DNA of 64,000 nucleotides from contig NZ_LUKE01000001.1 of the NCBI RefSeq assembly GCF_001592735.1, positions 1-64,000 of the forward strand, given 5' to 3'. This document shows, one piece after another, positions 39,963 through 49,415 of the stretch (position 1 is the first letter of the stretch; every line of letters begins with the position of its first letter). The position numbers and the translations under genes are program-made. The notes beneath the pieces were generated by a model. It did not search any database, was not told the origin of the DNA, and was given only the letters and a program-made list of their open reading frames with translations. The DNA comes from Bdellovibrio bacteriovorus (GTDB lineage Bacteria; Bdellovibrionota; Bdellovibrionia; Bdellovibrionales; Bdellovibrionaceae).

Positions 39963-42900
39963 ATGATGAAAACATTCGCCGCGATGTCGATTTTATTATT
40001 CAGCTCGTTACTTTTTGCCAGTGAACCACCGGCAAGTTTCACATATCAAGGAAAGATCTATAAGGCCAATGGTCTTGATCCGGTTGAAGCTTCCTCGGTC
40101 ACTTTCAAATTGCAAATTCGCTCTCCAGATGGGCTTTGCCTTTTATTCGAAGAAACTCATCACCGCGACATGACGGGCTCTGCCGGAAATTTCGTTTTAA
40201 ATGTGGGGGAAGGTTCTAATACGAACGCATCCTCTTTAACCCTCAATGAGGTCTTTAACAACTTAGGCACCAAAACCGGAGCTGCGGGTTGTACTTATTC
40301 GCCTGTCTCAGGCGACATGCGTCGTTTGCGTTTTTCTTATGATGATGGAACTGAAGTCGTTTCTTTACCGACAGATCAAACAGTGCGCAGCGTGCCTTAT
40401 GCATTCAATACACGCACTCTTGAGGGTTTAGGCAAAGACAAATTCATCCAAGTGAATGTTCATACCACGCAAGCTCGCGTGGATGCGATTTCTCATATTG
40501 CCACAGACCTTGTGGCCATCGCCAATGGGTCCTCAAATCTTTATGCTAAATCTTCGGATTTACCAATGTCAGGCGGCGTATTAAATCTCACTTCGGGTGG
40601 TGTGAAAGTCCCGGATTCCCCAATGTCTAATGATGCCGCCGTTAACAAAAACTATGCAGACTCTGTCGTGGGGGGCAAAGTCTTAGACCTCGCAGGATTA
40701 AGTAACGGTCAAAGCCTGGTATGGAATTCGGCGCAAAATAAATGGGCGGTCACAACTCCGACGAACGGAACTTTGACTTCTATCACAGCCGGCACAGGCC
40801 TTACTGGCGGGACAATCACCGCTTCAGGAACGATTGCCTTAGCTCCAGTGGGTACGGCAGGTTCTTACACGAAAGTGACCACCGACGCCTATGGCCGAGT
40901 GACTGCGGGTTCAAACCTGACTGATGCGGATATGCCGGTGATCACAAGTCCAGGACGAGTTTCGGGTTCAGCAATCACCTCTGGAACTATTTCTGGAACA
41001 ACGGCTCTTTCCGTCAGTGGAAATATTTCGACTTCAGGAAATATGTCAGCATCTCAAATGAATGCGACAACAACTGGAACTCAAGGCTTAAGACTTTTTA
41101 CCAATACAAATGCCAATAAAGTAACCGTGAGTGTTCCAAACAGCATGTCATCGGATTACGCATTAACTTTACCGCAAACAGCGGGTTCTTCGGGTCAAAT
41201 TTTAACGACCGACGGACATGGGGTCCTTTCTTGGAGCACGCCTTCAAGCCTAGCGGTCACTTCGATTTCCGGAACTGCTCCTATTACAATTGCTGGAACC
41301 ACACTAGCCCCGATTGTTACGGTGGCCGCAGCCACGACTGGCACCACGGGTGTCGTGCAATTAGCCACGGACGGCGGCACCAGCGTTGGAACTGTTGTTC
41401 AAGCCACGGATGCGCGCTTAAATAACTCTCGGGCGCCGTCAGGAAATGCGGGAGGGGATCTTTCAGGCACATTCCCCAACCCCACCGTTAGCAAAGTTCA
41501 GGGTTTAAGTTTTTCAACCCTTACCCCCCTTGTTGGTCAAATTCATCGTTACAGCGGAAGCACTCTCGTTCCGGCATTTCTGAATGTCACGGATTTAAAA
41601 ACTTCGGGTGGACTGACGCAATTACCAACGAATTGTTCGGCGGGACAAACGATGGTGTATAGCTCGGGCACCGATACTTTTGCGTGCGCTAATATTTCCG
41701 TAAGTCTTTCAAACCTTCCGGGCCTGGGTTCGGGTGCTGAAAAAAATATCGCCGCCAGCGGGGATGCGGCTAGCACTGAACTGGTTATGGGTAATGATTC
41801 ACGCCTTACAAATTCGCGGGCACCTAATGGGGCTGCTGGTGGTGACTTAACGGGAACTTACCCAAACCCGACGCTGACAACCACGGGGGTTTCAGCAGGC
41901 ACATACACAAAATTAGGTGTTGATACCAAAGGTCGCGTGACCAGTGGTGGCGTCTTAACGGTAGGTGATGTTCCGGCATTGCCATGGTCAAAAATAACAA
42001 GCGGTATTCCTTCAACCGTCGGTGGTTATGGAATTACGGATGCTGTCGTCAATGATGGCGATACACCCAGTTTTAAATCAGGTCTAGATACCGCAAAACC
42101 CGCGGCCGGAACAACGGGCCGAATTTATTTTGCCACCGATACAAATAAAATTTATCGCGACAATGGTTCTTCATGGGCACTATTAGCAAGTGCTGAAGGC
42201 AGTGGCGGTACTGTAAAATCGGTGACGGCCGGCACCGGTCTTGTCAATGGAACGATCACGTCAACCGGCACCGTGAATGTGGACGTCGGAACGACGGCAA
42301 ATAAAATTGTGCAACTTGATAGTTCCGGAAAACTGCCCGCGGTTGATGGCTCTCAGCTTACGAACGTGGCACCCATGGCTAACATGGTGGTCTTTGATGC
42401 CACGGCCAACTGGACACCGCCCGCTGGAGTCACTCGAGTTCATGTGCAGATTTGGGGGGCCGGTGGTGGCGGTGCCGGTGGTACGTCAGGATTATTAGTC
42501 ATAGGTGGTGCGGGCGGAGCTGGCGGTGGTGCTGGTGGTTACGCGTCAGGTATTTACACTTTAGCAAATTCATCCGCCGTGACAGTGACGGTAGGAACTG
42601 GGGGCGCCAAAGGAAACGCCGGCACCTCAGGTTCAAATGGCACGGATTCAAGATTCGGAACTTACGCCAGTGCCACAGGCGGTGCGGGAGGTTCTCCGGG
42701 AGCAAGTTCGATTTCCATCACAGCGGGTGGTTCAGCGACCGCGACCTTAACAATTCCAGGGGGCTTGGGCCTGCCAAGCAATGGCTACTATGGCGGTAAT
42801 GGAGGAAGTTCTTACGGGGGATCAGCAACCCCAGGGTCTTATCAATACAATGTGAACGGATCCAACGCCACCATGCCGGGTTGTGGCGGCGGGGGTGGTT

Positions 42901-42968
42901 TTGGTAACGGCAGCTCTGCCACGGCCGGTGGCAACGGCGCTAATGGGCGAGTGGTTGTTTGGTACTAG
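39963..42968 (+). CDS. Trimeric-fibre-like adhesin, mosaic (MAT-like)
   Basis: 1001 residues. Signal peptide (FSSLLFASE); N-terminal beta-domain with PASFTYQGKIYKANGLDPV and SLPTDQTVRSVPYAFNTRTL, which recurs at the base of many Bdellovibrio fibre proteins; a long Gly/Thr/Ser beta-rich stalk with internal repeats (ITAGTGLTGGTITASGTIAL at about 274 and VTAGTGLVNGTITSTGTVNV at about 752; AGGDLSGTFPNPT at about 494 and AGGDLTGTYPNPT at about 620); the tail-fibre-like block TTGRIYFATDTNKIYRDNGS; and a Gly-rich tip from about 815 (VHVQIWGAGGGGAGG). This fits the mosaic adhesive trimer proteins reported for Bdellovibrio prey recognition. Last 29 bases overlap the convergent regulator gene. Confidence 0.82.
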   Translation: MMKTFAAMSILLFSSLLFASEPPASFTYQGKIYKANGLDPVEASSVTFKLQIRSPDGLCLLFEETHHRDMTGSAGNFVLNVGEGSNTNASSLTLNEVFNNLGTKTGAAGCTYSPVSGDMRRLRFSYDDGTEVVSLPTDQTVRSVPYAFNTRTLEGLGKDKFIQVNVHTTQARVDAISHIATDLVAIANGSSNLYAKSSDLPMSGGVLNLTSGGVKVPDSPMSNDAAVNKNYADSVVGGKVLDLAGLSNGQSLVWNSAQNKWAVTTPTNGTLTSITAGTGLTGGTITASGTIALAPVGTAGSYTKVTTDAYGRVTAGSNLTDADMPVITSPGRVSGSAITSGTISGTTALSVSGNISTSGNMSASQMNATTTGTQGLRLFTNTNANKVTVSVPNSMSSDYALTLPQTAGSSGQILTTDGHGVLSWSTPSSLAVTSISGTAPITIAGTTLAPIVTVAAATTGTTGVVQLATDGGTSVGTVVQATDARLNNSRAPSGNAGGDLSGTFPNPTVSKVQGLSFSTLTPLVGQIHRYSGSTLVPAFLNVTDLKTSGGLTQLPTNCSAGQTMVYSSGTDTFACANISVSLSNLPGLGSGAEKNIAASGDAASTELVMGNDSRLTNSRAPNGAAGGDLTGTYPNPTLTTTGVSAGTYTKLGVDTKGRVTSGGVLTVGDVPALPWSKITSGIPSTVGGYGITDAVVNDGDTPSFKSGLDTAKPAAGTTGRIYFATDTNKIYRDNGSSWALLASAEGSGGTVKSVTAGTGLVNGTITSTGTVNVDVGTTANKIVQLDSSGKLPAVDGSQLTNVAPMANMVVFDATANWTPPAGVTRVHVQIWGAGGGGAGGTSGLLVIGGAGGAGGGAGGYASGIYTLANSSAVTVTVGTGGAKGNAGTSGSNGTDSRFGTYASATGGAGGSPGASSISITAGGSATATLTIPGGLGLPSNGYYGGNGGSSYGGSATPGSYQYNVNGSNATMPGCGGGGGFGNGSSATAGGNGANGRVVVWY

Positions 42969-43707
42969 GGGTTTCTTCTTTCGTGGGAGCTGTTTTCTTA
43001 GTGGAACTCGAGCTGCGGGTGAACGAATAACCTTTTTTAAAAATAGACTTAATCGCGGTCCCATCAGCCCCCATTTTTTTTCTTAACGAAGAAATATGGG
43101 TGTCGACCGTGTTTCTAGAAACATAGACGTCGTCTCCCCAGAATAAACGCAACAGCTCTTGTCGCGGGAAAACTTTTCCTTCATTTCTTAAAAACAGGCT
43201 TAATAAACGAAACTCCAGCGGCGTTAATGGTAAATATTCGTCTTCACCAGAAGCCTGACGTTGAAAAATTTTATGTTGAACTAAATCCACACGGTAACCA
43301 TCGACTTGAAAAATCTCCTGACTTTGGTTTTGGCCCTGCCCCTTGCGTCCAAGCCGAGCCATTACGCGGGCTGCAAGCTCTTCAGGATCAAAAGGTTTAG
43401 TGACGTAGTCATCCGCGCCGGAATTAAAACCCGCCACTTTGCTCGCCGTTTCATCTTTGCCGGTTAAAAAGAATATAGGCAGCTCAGCAAATTCTTCTTC
43501 GCTGCGCAAACGCTTACAAAAATCAAAACCATTTGCATCCGGTAAAGTCACATCTAACAACATTAAAGCGTAATCGCTTTGATGGAGTTCTTTGTTGGCT
43601 TGGTCCACCGTTTCTACACATTTCAAATGAACCAGATCACCAAGGGCCGTGCGAACTAGAAGTTGTATGTCTCGTGCGTCTTCAACTAAAAGTACATTCT
43701 TTTTCAT
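42940..43707 (-). CDS. OmpR/PhoB-family response regulator
   Basis: 255 residues from ATG 43707 (GAGAGGGG before it; two upstream ATGs are less well placed). Receiver with LLVEDA, Asp52 (ALMLLDVTLPDANGFD), FFLTGK and VTKPFDP; winged-helix domain (about 135-225) with LPLTPLEFRLLSLFLRNEG and RNTVDTHISSLRKKM; then a Ser/Thr/Lys/Pro tail (STKKTAPTKEETPSTKQP) not usual for the family. Orphan by strand, but divergent from the hybrid kinase at 43830, 122 bases apart, so the two may share a control region and signal to each other. Its stop lies inside the fibre gene end. Confidence 0.92.
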   Translation of the reverse strand: MKKNVLLVEDARDIQLLVRTALGDLVHLKCVETVDQANKELHQSDYALMLLDVTLPDANGFDFCKRLRSEEEFAELPIFFLTGKDETASKVAGFNSGADDYVTKPFDPEELAARVMARLGRKGQGQNQSQEIFQVDGYRVDLVQHKIFQRQASGEDEYLPLTPLEFRLLSLFLRNEGKVFPRQELLRLFWGDDVYVSRNTVDTHISSLRKKMGADGTAIKSIFKKGYSFTRSSSSTKKTAPTKEETPSTKQPLAH

Positions 43708-43829
43708 ATTCATCCCCTCTCCCAATATTTTCTATCGGATCCCGTTTTAGGTCCACAAATTTAAGTTTGTTATTTAGAAGGTCCTAGTTGTAAGCTTGGC
43801 ATGCAAAAGGGGTTTAGGTAAATTAAATT

Positions 43830-46040
43830 ATGTTCATACGAAAAATTACCGAAAAAATTGAAGACGTGCCTAAATTGATTTCTCGATTGGGCTTGATTGT
43901 CCTGGTTTTAATTGCGGGTCTGACCTTTTGGTCAGCCCGAGAATATGTCAAATCAGTGCGCTGGCGCACGCATTCTCATCAAGTCATCGCCCAAATCCGT
44001 TCCCTGAATCTTGCTTTTCATGAAGCCTTGGCGCATCAGCGGGGCTATTTTATTTCCCCCGACCGCCAGTCGGAAAAGCGCTACTATCAAGCCAAAGACG
44101 CGGTTCGCAGCGGAATTTATAATCTAGGCTTATTAATCGCTGACAACCCGGAACAAATGACTCGATTAGACAAAGCGTCGAGAAATATTTTGTCGCGCAT
44201 GTCCTCTCTAGACTCGGCCATGGGATCGTTACAAAAGAACGACAAAAACATAGCTTTCCTAAATATCAATGAGGATCTCCGTCAGGCCCATGATAATGAA
44301 ACTTCCCAATTTCTCTCTCAACTTGAAGAAGAAGAACAACGCCTTCTGGGTGCGCGGGAAGAAAAATCCAGAACCGGATTTATTCGTATTTCGATTTTGG
44401 TCCTAGGTGGTTTGATTACGGCATTCATCCTGTTTTTCTCTTCCACTTTCTTATGGCAACGCGAGATGATGCTACGTTTTAAAGCAGAGCACGATTTAAA
44501 AGAGACAAATCGTAAAATCAAAAAGGCTTCAGACTTAAAAACGAGTTTTCTCACGAACATGAGTCACGAAATCCGCACGCCCTTAAATGGTATTACGGGC
44601 ATGGTGAAGCTCCTTGAGCACACAACCTTAAGCACTCAACAGTTAGATTACGTCGAGACAATCAAGACTTCTTCATCAGCGTTGTTATCTTTGATCAACG
44701 ACATCTTGGATCTTTCAAAGATCGAGTCGGGAAAATTCCAGTTAGAAGAAATCAATTTCGAGATGGCTTCGTTAATGAAGAGCACACTTTCCATTGTCGA
44801 TTTTGCAGCTAAATCTAAGCAGTTAAATTTGAAGGTGGAAATCGATCCCGATCTGCCTGACTTCTTTTTGGGGGATCCGCTGCGTCTGCGCCAAGTCCTG
44901 CTAAACCTTCTTAACAACGCGATTAAGTTTTCCGACCAAGGTGACGTGACGCTACGAGTGACCCATAAAACCTTACCGGATCAAACCGTAAAAGTTTATT
45001 TTGAAGTTCGCGATCAGGGCATCGGCTTTGATAACGAAACCAAGGCCCGTCTGTTTCAAAATTTTTCCCAGGGTGATGAGTCCACTAGCAGAAAGTATGG
45101 TGGTTCAGGATTAGGCCTTTCGATTTCAAAACAAATTGTGGACATGATGAAAGGGCACATCGACGCAGAAAGTATTAAAGGCATTGGCTCAAAGTTTTTC
45201 TTTGAGGTGCCTTTAAAAGTAGCCTCTTACGATAACAAGGCGGAAACTGTCGCTTCCATCCGTGATCTCAACAATCACTTGCACGGATATGTCCTCATTG
45301 CCGAAGACAACCGAATAAACCAAAAAGTCATGACCGAGATGGTGGGGCTGTTAGGTTGTCGCTGTTATGTCGTCGCCAATGGCCAAGAAGTTTTAAATGC
45401 TCTGGGGAACGACACGTTTGATGTCATCCTTATGGATGGTCAAATGCCCGTCATGGACGGTTACGAAGCCACCCGCCTGATCCGCGAAGGAAAGGCCGGT
45501 GAAAGAAATAAACTGATTCCGATCTTGGCCACCAGTGCCAATGCCATCAAGGGGGATATCGAACGAAGTTTAGAGGCCGGCATGAATGATTATATTAGCA
45601 AACCGATCGCTTATAACGATCTTTCCGTCAAATTAGAAAAATGGCTGCGCCACGGGACGAGCGTCATTGATGAAAGTCATATCGACAAGCTGCGCCGCCA
45701 AGAAAGTCTGTCCGGAAAAATCCTGGTGCCAGAGCTTGTGAATATCTTTATGCAAGACACCCCGCAAGGTCTTAAGCAAATGCAGCATGATCTTTCACAA
45801 AACAACTTTAAATCTGTCAGAAATGTGGCACATAATCTTAAGACATCGGCCGCGATTTTGGGGGCTATTCGCTTTAAAGAAATTGCCGAGCGAATCGAAC
45901 GGGCCCCGGAGGATATCACGGAAGAGCAGATGGCCAACCTTATTTCTTCCTTAGAAAGAGAAATGAGCTTTGCCATCGAATCTTTAAAGTCGCTGAAACT
46001 TGGACCGATCACTAACAATGAACCGGAGAATAATGCGTGA
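43830..46040 (+). CDS. Hybrid sensor kinase with receiver and Hpt domains (BarA/ArcB-like)
   Basis: 736 residues: membrane helix (about 18-36), CHASE3-like helical periplasmic domain (about 45-180; RSLNLAFHEALAHQRGYFIS), second helix (about 187-208), HisKA with His246 (FLTNMSHEIRTPLNGITG), ATPase domain (NLLNNAIKFS, GSGLGLSISK), receiver (about 485-605; LIAEDNRINQ, VILMDGQMPVMDGYE) and C-terminal Hpt with His near 672 (RNVAHNLKTSAAILGA). All four phosphotransfer steps except the output are in one chain. The output may be the divergent regulator at 42940. Next gene overlaps its stop by 4 bases. Confidence 0.93.
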   Translation: MFIRKITEKIEDVPKLISRLGLIVLVLIAGLTFWSAREYVKSVRWRTHSHQVIAQIRSLNLAFHEALAHQRGYFISPDRQSEKRYYQAKDAVRSGIYNLGLLIADNPEQMTRLDKASRNILSRMSSLDSAMGSLQKNDKNIAFLNINEDLRQAHDNETSQFLSQLEEEEQRLLGAREEKSRTGFIRISILVLGGLITAFILFFSSTFLWQREMMLRFKAEHDLKETNRKIKKASDLKTSFLTNMSHEIRTPLNGITGMVKLLEHTTLSTQQLDYVETIKTSSSALLSLINDILDLSKIESGKFQLEEINFEMASLMKSTLSIVDFAAKSKQLNLKVEIDPDLPDFFLGDPLRLRQVLLNLLNNAIKFSDQGDVTLRVTHKTLPDQTVKVYFEVRDQGIGFDNETKARLFQNFSQGDESTSRKYGGSGLGLSISKQIVDMMKGHIDAESIKGIGSKFFFEVPLKVASYDNKAETVASIRDLNNHLHGYVLIAEDNRINQKVMTEMVGLLGCRCYVVANGQEVLNALGNDTFDVILMDGQMPVMDGYEATRLIREGKAGERNKLIPILATSANAIKGDIERSLEAGMNDYISKPIAYNDLSVKLEKWLRHGTSVIDESHIDKLRRQESLSGKILVPELVNIFMQDTPQGLKQMQHDLSQNNFKSVRNVAHNLKTSAAILGAIRFKEIAERIERAPEDITEEQMANLISSLEREMSFAIESLKSLKLGPITNNEPENNA

Positions 46041-47107
46041 CAAAAAAGCGAACAGGCCAGCCGTCCACGAAACTGGATCGTGAAAATTTCATGCAGGTCT
46101 TTCGCCAAAACTTTTTTGATCCCACCTTTGACTCGGTCGCCGCAGAAATTTCTGCCGTGGCCGAAATCGCCTGGCAAAATTATCAAGACAAGCACAAAGC
46201 GCCGATAACACGCAAAGCCGGGACTGGTTTTAAAGATCCTAACTATGATCTTTCGGTGGAATGGATTGCAACTTCTGAAAAATTAAAACAAGCCGCTCTT
46301 GAACAAAGAACTTCTAAAGATCGAATTTTGGTAATTAATGCGTCACCTCGTAACGAGCACACCTGCCCGAGCGAAGTCCCCAAATCATTTCGTCTGACGG
46401 AACGAGCTTTGCAAACTTTAAAGGCGCAAACAAATATCGAAGTCGATTTTTTAGACCTAAGCCTTTTGACAGCGGAATACGGGAAGAAGATTTATCCTTG
46501 CAAGGCCTGCGTTTCAACCTCGATGCCATTATGCCACTGGCCGTGTTCGTGTTATCCCAATAACAGCCTGAATCAGGTCAACGACTGGATGGCTGAAATT
46601 TACGAGCGCTGGGTGCGCGCGCACGGTGTGATGATCGTGACCCCTGTTCACTGGTATCAAGCACCGAGTGGTTTAAAGCTGATGATGGATCGCCTGGTGT
46701 GTGCTGACGGGGGAAACCCTGATCCGACTTCCACCCACGGTAAAAAAGCGGACGAAGCACGTAAGATGGAACTTGAGGGTTGGGATTATCCTAAGCATTT
46801 AAAGAATCGCGCCTTTGGACTTTATGTGCATGGCGATTATGCTGGGGCCGAAACCCTTCGGCGCAACCTCGCTGATTGGTTAGAAGACATGGGACTTATC
46901 GCCGCCCAAGGCCAAGGCATCAAAGATCGTTATATCGGTTACATGCAGCCCTATGCCACCAATCATGAAGACCTGGATAAAGACCAAGATGTTTTTAAGG
47001 AGATTGATAACGTCGTTTTTTCGCTCCTAGAAAAAGTTTCGGAAATCCGCAATCATCCAGAGTTTATTACCAAGCACGAAGCCATCCAAGACCCTCGGCC
47101 GAAATAG
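46037..47107 (+). CDS. NAD(P)H-dependent FMN-binding oxidoreductase
   Basis: 356 residues, GTG start overlapping the kinase stop (GTGA). Flavodoxin-like core begins at about 95: RILVINASPRNEHTCPSEVP, LDLSLLTAEYGKKIYPCKAC, VMIVTPVHWYQAPSGLKLMM. The V-x-N-A-S-P-R phosphate loop and P-V-x-W-Y-x-x-P-S-x-L-K motifs match the NADPH-dependent FMN reductase superfamily. The Cys-rich stretch (CKACVSTSMPLCHWPCSCYP) is unusual for the family and may bind a metal or form disulfides. The first 90 residues are an extension of unknown role. Coupled to a sensor kinase, so it may make or sense a redox signal. Confidence 0.85.
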   Translation: MTKKRTGQPSTKLDRENFMQVFRQNFFDPTFDSVAAEISAVAEIAWQNYQDKHKAPITRKAGTGFKDPNYDLSVEWIATSEKLKQAALEQRTSKDRILVINASPRNEHTCPSEVPKSFRLTERALQTLKAQTNIEVDFLDLSLLTAEYGKKIYPCKACVSTSMPLCHWPCSCYPNNSLNQVNDWMAEIYERWVRAHGVMIVTPVHWYQAPSGLKLMMDRLVCADGGNPDPTSTHGKKADEARKMELEGWDYPKHLKNRAFGLYVHGDYAGAETLRRNLADWLEDMGLIAAQGQGIKDRYIGYMQPYATNHEDLDKDQDVFKEIDNVVFSLLEKVSEIRNHPEFITKHEAIQDPRPK

Positions 47108-47175
47108 CATTCTCAAGAGCCTTTCAATTGTACCGCAAGGCTTGCCTCTGCCCGGTTTTAGGGTAAACCCGGGGC

Positions 47176-48291
47176 ATGCGCATATTATTGTTCTTTGTTA
47201 TTTTATTCGGCGGAGCGCCTTTGGTCCATGCGAAGACTTCATTAGGGCTGAATGATGTCTCCGTTCTTCTTCCGCTTCCCAAAGTCGAAAATGATATGGA
47301 TCTGCTTTTAAGACCGCAAGAGGGGTTCATCCCGAAGGAAGTTTTAGCCCAGCTTGATCCTTTGATTATTGATGATCAAACGCAAGACCGTATTCGCTCC
47401 CTTAAGCTGATTGCTTTCCGTATTGATCCTTGTTTTGTGGAAAGTATCGGGCCTGCGGCTTGCCGCCGCCAGCTGCGCATGGTTTTTCAGCCAGTATCTT
47501 TTTATCAAAACAGTGCCTTAGTTTTTGATGCTGCCGTTCATGCGTTTTTTGAATTTGATGATGCCTCTTGGAATGTCCTGCTCAAAGATTGGGCCTCGAC
47601 GCTGACGGATTCCGCGGGCGATAAACCCTTGCAAGTTCATCCGGTGATAAAAGCGCAAGGACTTAAAGGTGATCTGTGGAAAACCTATCGCCAAGTATTA
47701 CAAAAAAACTGCAAGCCTAATAAGCTTGTGCGTATCACCCAAAGCACCGTCGATCGTTTTGGCATGTCGTGGGATTTTTCGGGATTTGATATTGATGCCA
47801 CCGGAAAATTTATGAAGTTAAACATCCCACGTATCAACGTCACTAAACAGACCTTCTTTTCAAATCCCGGCGATTTAAAAGAATTCAGTGCCGAGATTAC
47901 GCCCGTTCCTGAAGGTGAAAATACCTTAGCGGACTTCTTTCACGCTTCCAACCGACAAGCACCTCAAGATCAGTGGGACGTGGTTAAAAAATCTTTTGAA
48001 TTTGAAAACCCCACCCGCTTTAACACCGCCAATCTTGATTGCGTGAGCTGTCATATGGCGCAAAGTTTACGCCTTTGGGGTGAAGTGCATTTTAATGATG
48101 TAGCGGGAAGCAAAGATATTAAGCGTTTAAAATTTTCAAGCCCTCGCAGCTTAGATATGTCAGTGAAACCTTTTGCGATCACAAATCGCGTGCGGGCGTT
48201 TGGTTACTTTTTTGATGAGGCGAATATTTCACCTCGCGTGATTAATGAATCCGCCTTGGCCGCGGATTCCCTTGAAAAATTACTTCCGTGA
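47176..48291 (+). CDS. Exported mono-haem protein of unknown function
   Basis: 371 residues with a signal peptide (RILLFFVILFGGAPLVHAK). One c-type haem motif at about 289-293 (LDCVSCHMAQSLRLWG). Four other cysteines, two of them close together (RIDPCFVESIGPAACRRQLR). No family recognised; the pattern of one haem and a soluble domain resembles exported proteins of Bdellovibrio with unknown roles. Weak ribosome site. Monocistronic. Confidence 0.75.
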   Translation: MRILLFFVILFGGAPLVHAKTSLGLNDVSVLLPLPKVENDMDLLLRPQEGFIPKEVLAQLDPLIIDDQTQDRIRSLKLIAFRIDPCFVESIGPAACRRQLRMVFQPVSFYQNSALVFDAAVHAFFEFDDASWNVLLKDWASTLTDSAGDKPLQVHPVIKAQGLKGDLWKTYRQVLQKNCKPNKLVRITQSTVDRFGMSWDFSGFDIDATGKFMKLNIPRINVTKQTFFSNPGDLKEFSAEITPVPEGENTLADFFHASNRQAPQDQWDVVKKSFEFENPTRFNTANLDCVSCHMAQSLRLWGEVHFNDVAGSKDIKRLKFSSPRSLDMSVKPFAITNRVRAFGYFFDEANISPRVINESALAADSLEKLLP

Positions 48292-48380
48292 AATAGTGAT
48301 CACATCCCCGAACTTGAACGTACAGATCGCACTTTAACCGTGGTAGTCTTAGAAACACACTTCGAACGAGGATTACAGCC

Positions 48381-49415
48381 ATGAGTTCAAAATTAGAAAT
48401 GGGCTTAGACACCTTTGGTGACGTCACCTATGGCACTCACAACAAGGCCCTGCCCCATCATGAAGTCTTACGCAACATCGTTAAAGAAGCCGTATTAGCG
48501 GATCAATTGGGTTTAAACTTTTTCGGAGTGGGTGAACATCATCGCGAAGACTTTGCCGTTTCGGCCCCGGAAGTGGTGCTGGCCGCGATTGCCGCGCAAA
48601 CAAAAAATATCCACTTGGGATCTGCCGTCACGGTTTTAAGTTCCGATGATCCGATCCGTGTTTATCAAAGATTTTCCACCTTAGACGCCCTTTCTAACGG
48701 CCGGGCCGAAGTTATTTTAGGACGTGGATCGTTTGTCGAATCCTTTCCACTTTTTGGTTTTGACTTAGAACAGTACGAAGAGCTCTTTGAAGAAAAGCTC
48801 GATTTGTATGCGCAAGTTCTTAAAGAATCCCCGATCCACTGGGAGGGAAAATTAAGAAGCCCCATCAACGGGCTCAAAGTTTACCCCCCGACGGAAAATG
48901 GCCATCTTAAAACTTGGATGGGTGTGGGCGGAACTCCGCAGTCCGTGGTGCGTGCCGCACACTATGGCTTTCCGATGATGTTAGCCATCATTGGGGGTGA
49001 TCCGAAGGGATTTAAACCTTTTGTGCAGGCTTATCATAAGGCGCTGGCGCATTTTAACCAAAAAACTCAACCCGTAGGAGTGCATTCGCCCGGCTATGTG
49101 GGGGAAACAGATGAAATTGCCAAAGAGACCATCTGGCCTCACTACCAAGCGATGAGCAATCGCATTGGAAAAGATCGTGGCTGGCCCCCGATCACCAAAG
49201 CTCAGTTTGAGCATATGGCAGGCCCCGACGGATCACTCTTTGTCGGCTCGCCCCAAACGGTGGCTAAGAAAATTGCCACCGTGGTGAAAGACTTAGGACT
49301 GTCGCGTTTTGATTTAAAGTACAGCTTGGGAACATTGCCGCATGAAAACTTAATGAGTTGTATTGAGCTTTACGGCAAAAAAGTCGCGCCGCTGGTGCAC
49401 GACATGCTTACTTAA
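48381..49415 (+). CDS. LLM-class flavin-dependent oxidoreductase
   Basis: 344 residues of the luciferase-like TIM-barrel family: MGLDTFGDVTYG, ADQLGLNFFGVGEHHREDFA, IHLGSAVTVLSSDDPIRVYQ, LGRGSFVESFPLFGFDLEQY and MLAIIGGDPKGFKPFVQAYH. The G-E-H-H-R block and the V-L-S-S-D-D-P-I-R segment match the Atu2307/SP_0267-type LLM proteins. Probably uses reduced FMN or F420; substrate unknown. Cytosolic. GAGG before the ATG. Overlaps the convergent gene end by 8 bases. Confidence 0.92.
   Translation: MSSKLEMGLDTFGDVTYGTHNKALPHHEVLRNIVKEAVLADQLGLNFFGVGEHHREDFAVSAPEVVLAAIAAQTKNIHLGSAVTVLSSDDPIRVYQRFSTLDALSNGRAEVILGRGSFVESFPLFGFDLEQYEELFEEKLDLYAQVLKESPIHWEGKLRSPINGLKVYPPTENGHLKTWMGVGGTPQSVVRAAHYGFPMMLAIIGGDPKGFKPFVQAYHKALAHFNQKTQPVGVHSPGYVGETDEIAKETIWPHYQAMSNRIGKDRGWPPITKAQFEHMAGPDGSLFVGSPQTVAKKIATVVKDLGLSRFDLKYSLGTLPHENLMSCIELYGKKVAPLVHDMLT

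Noticed and set aside
42499-42799. Arg/Trp-rich and His-rich frames over the Gly-rich tip of the fibre gene
   Set aside because: Frame shadows of GGT/GGC repeats, present on both strands.
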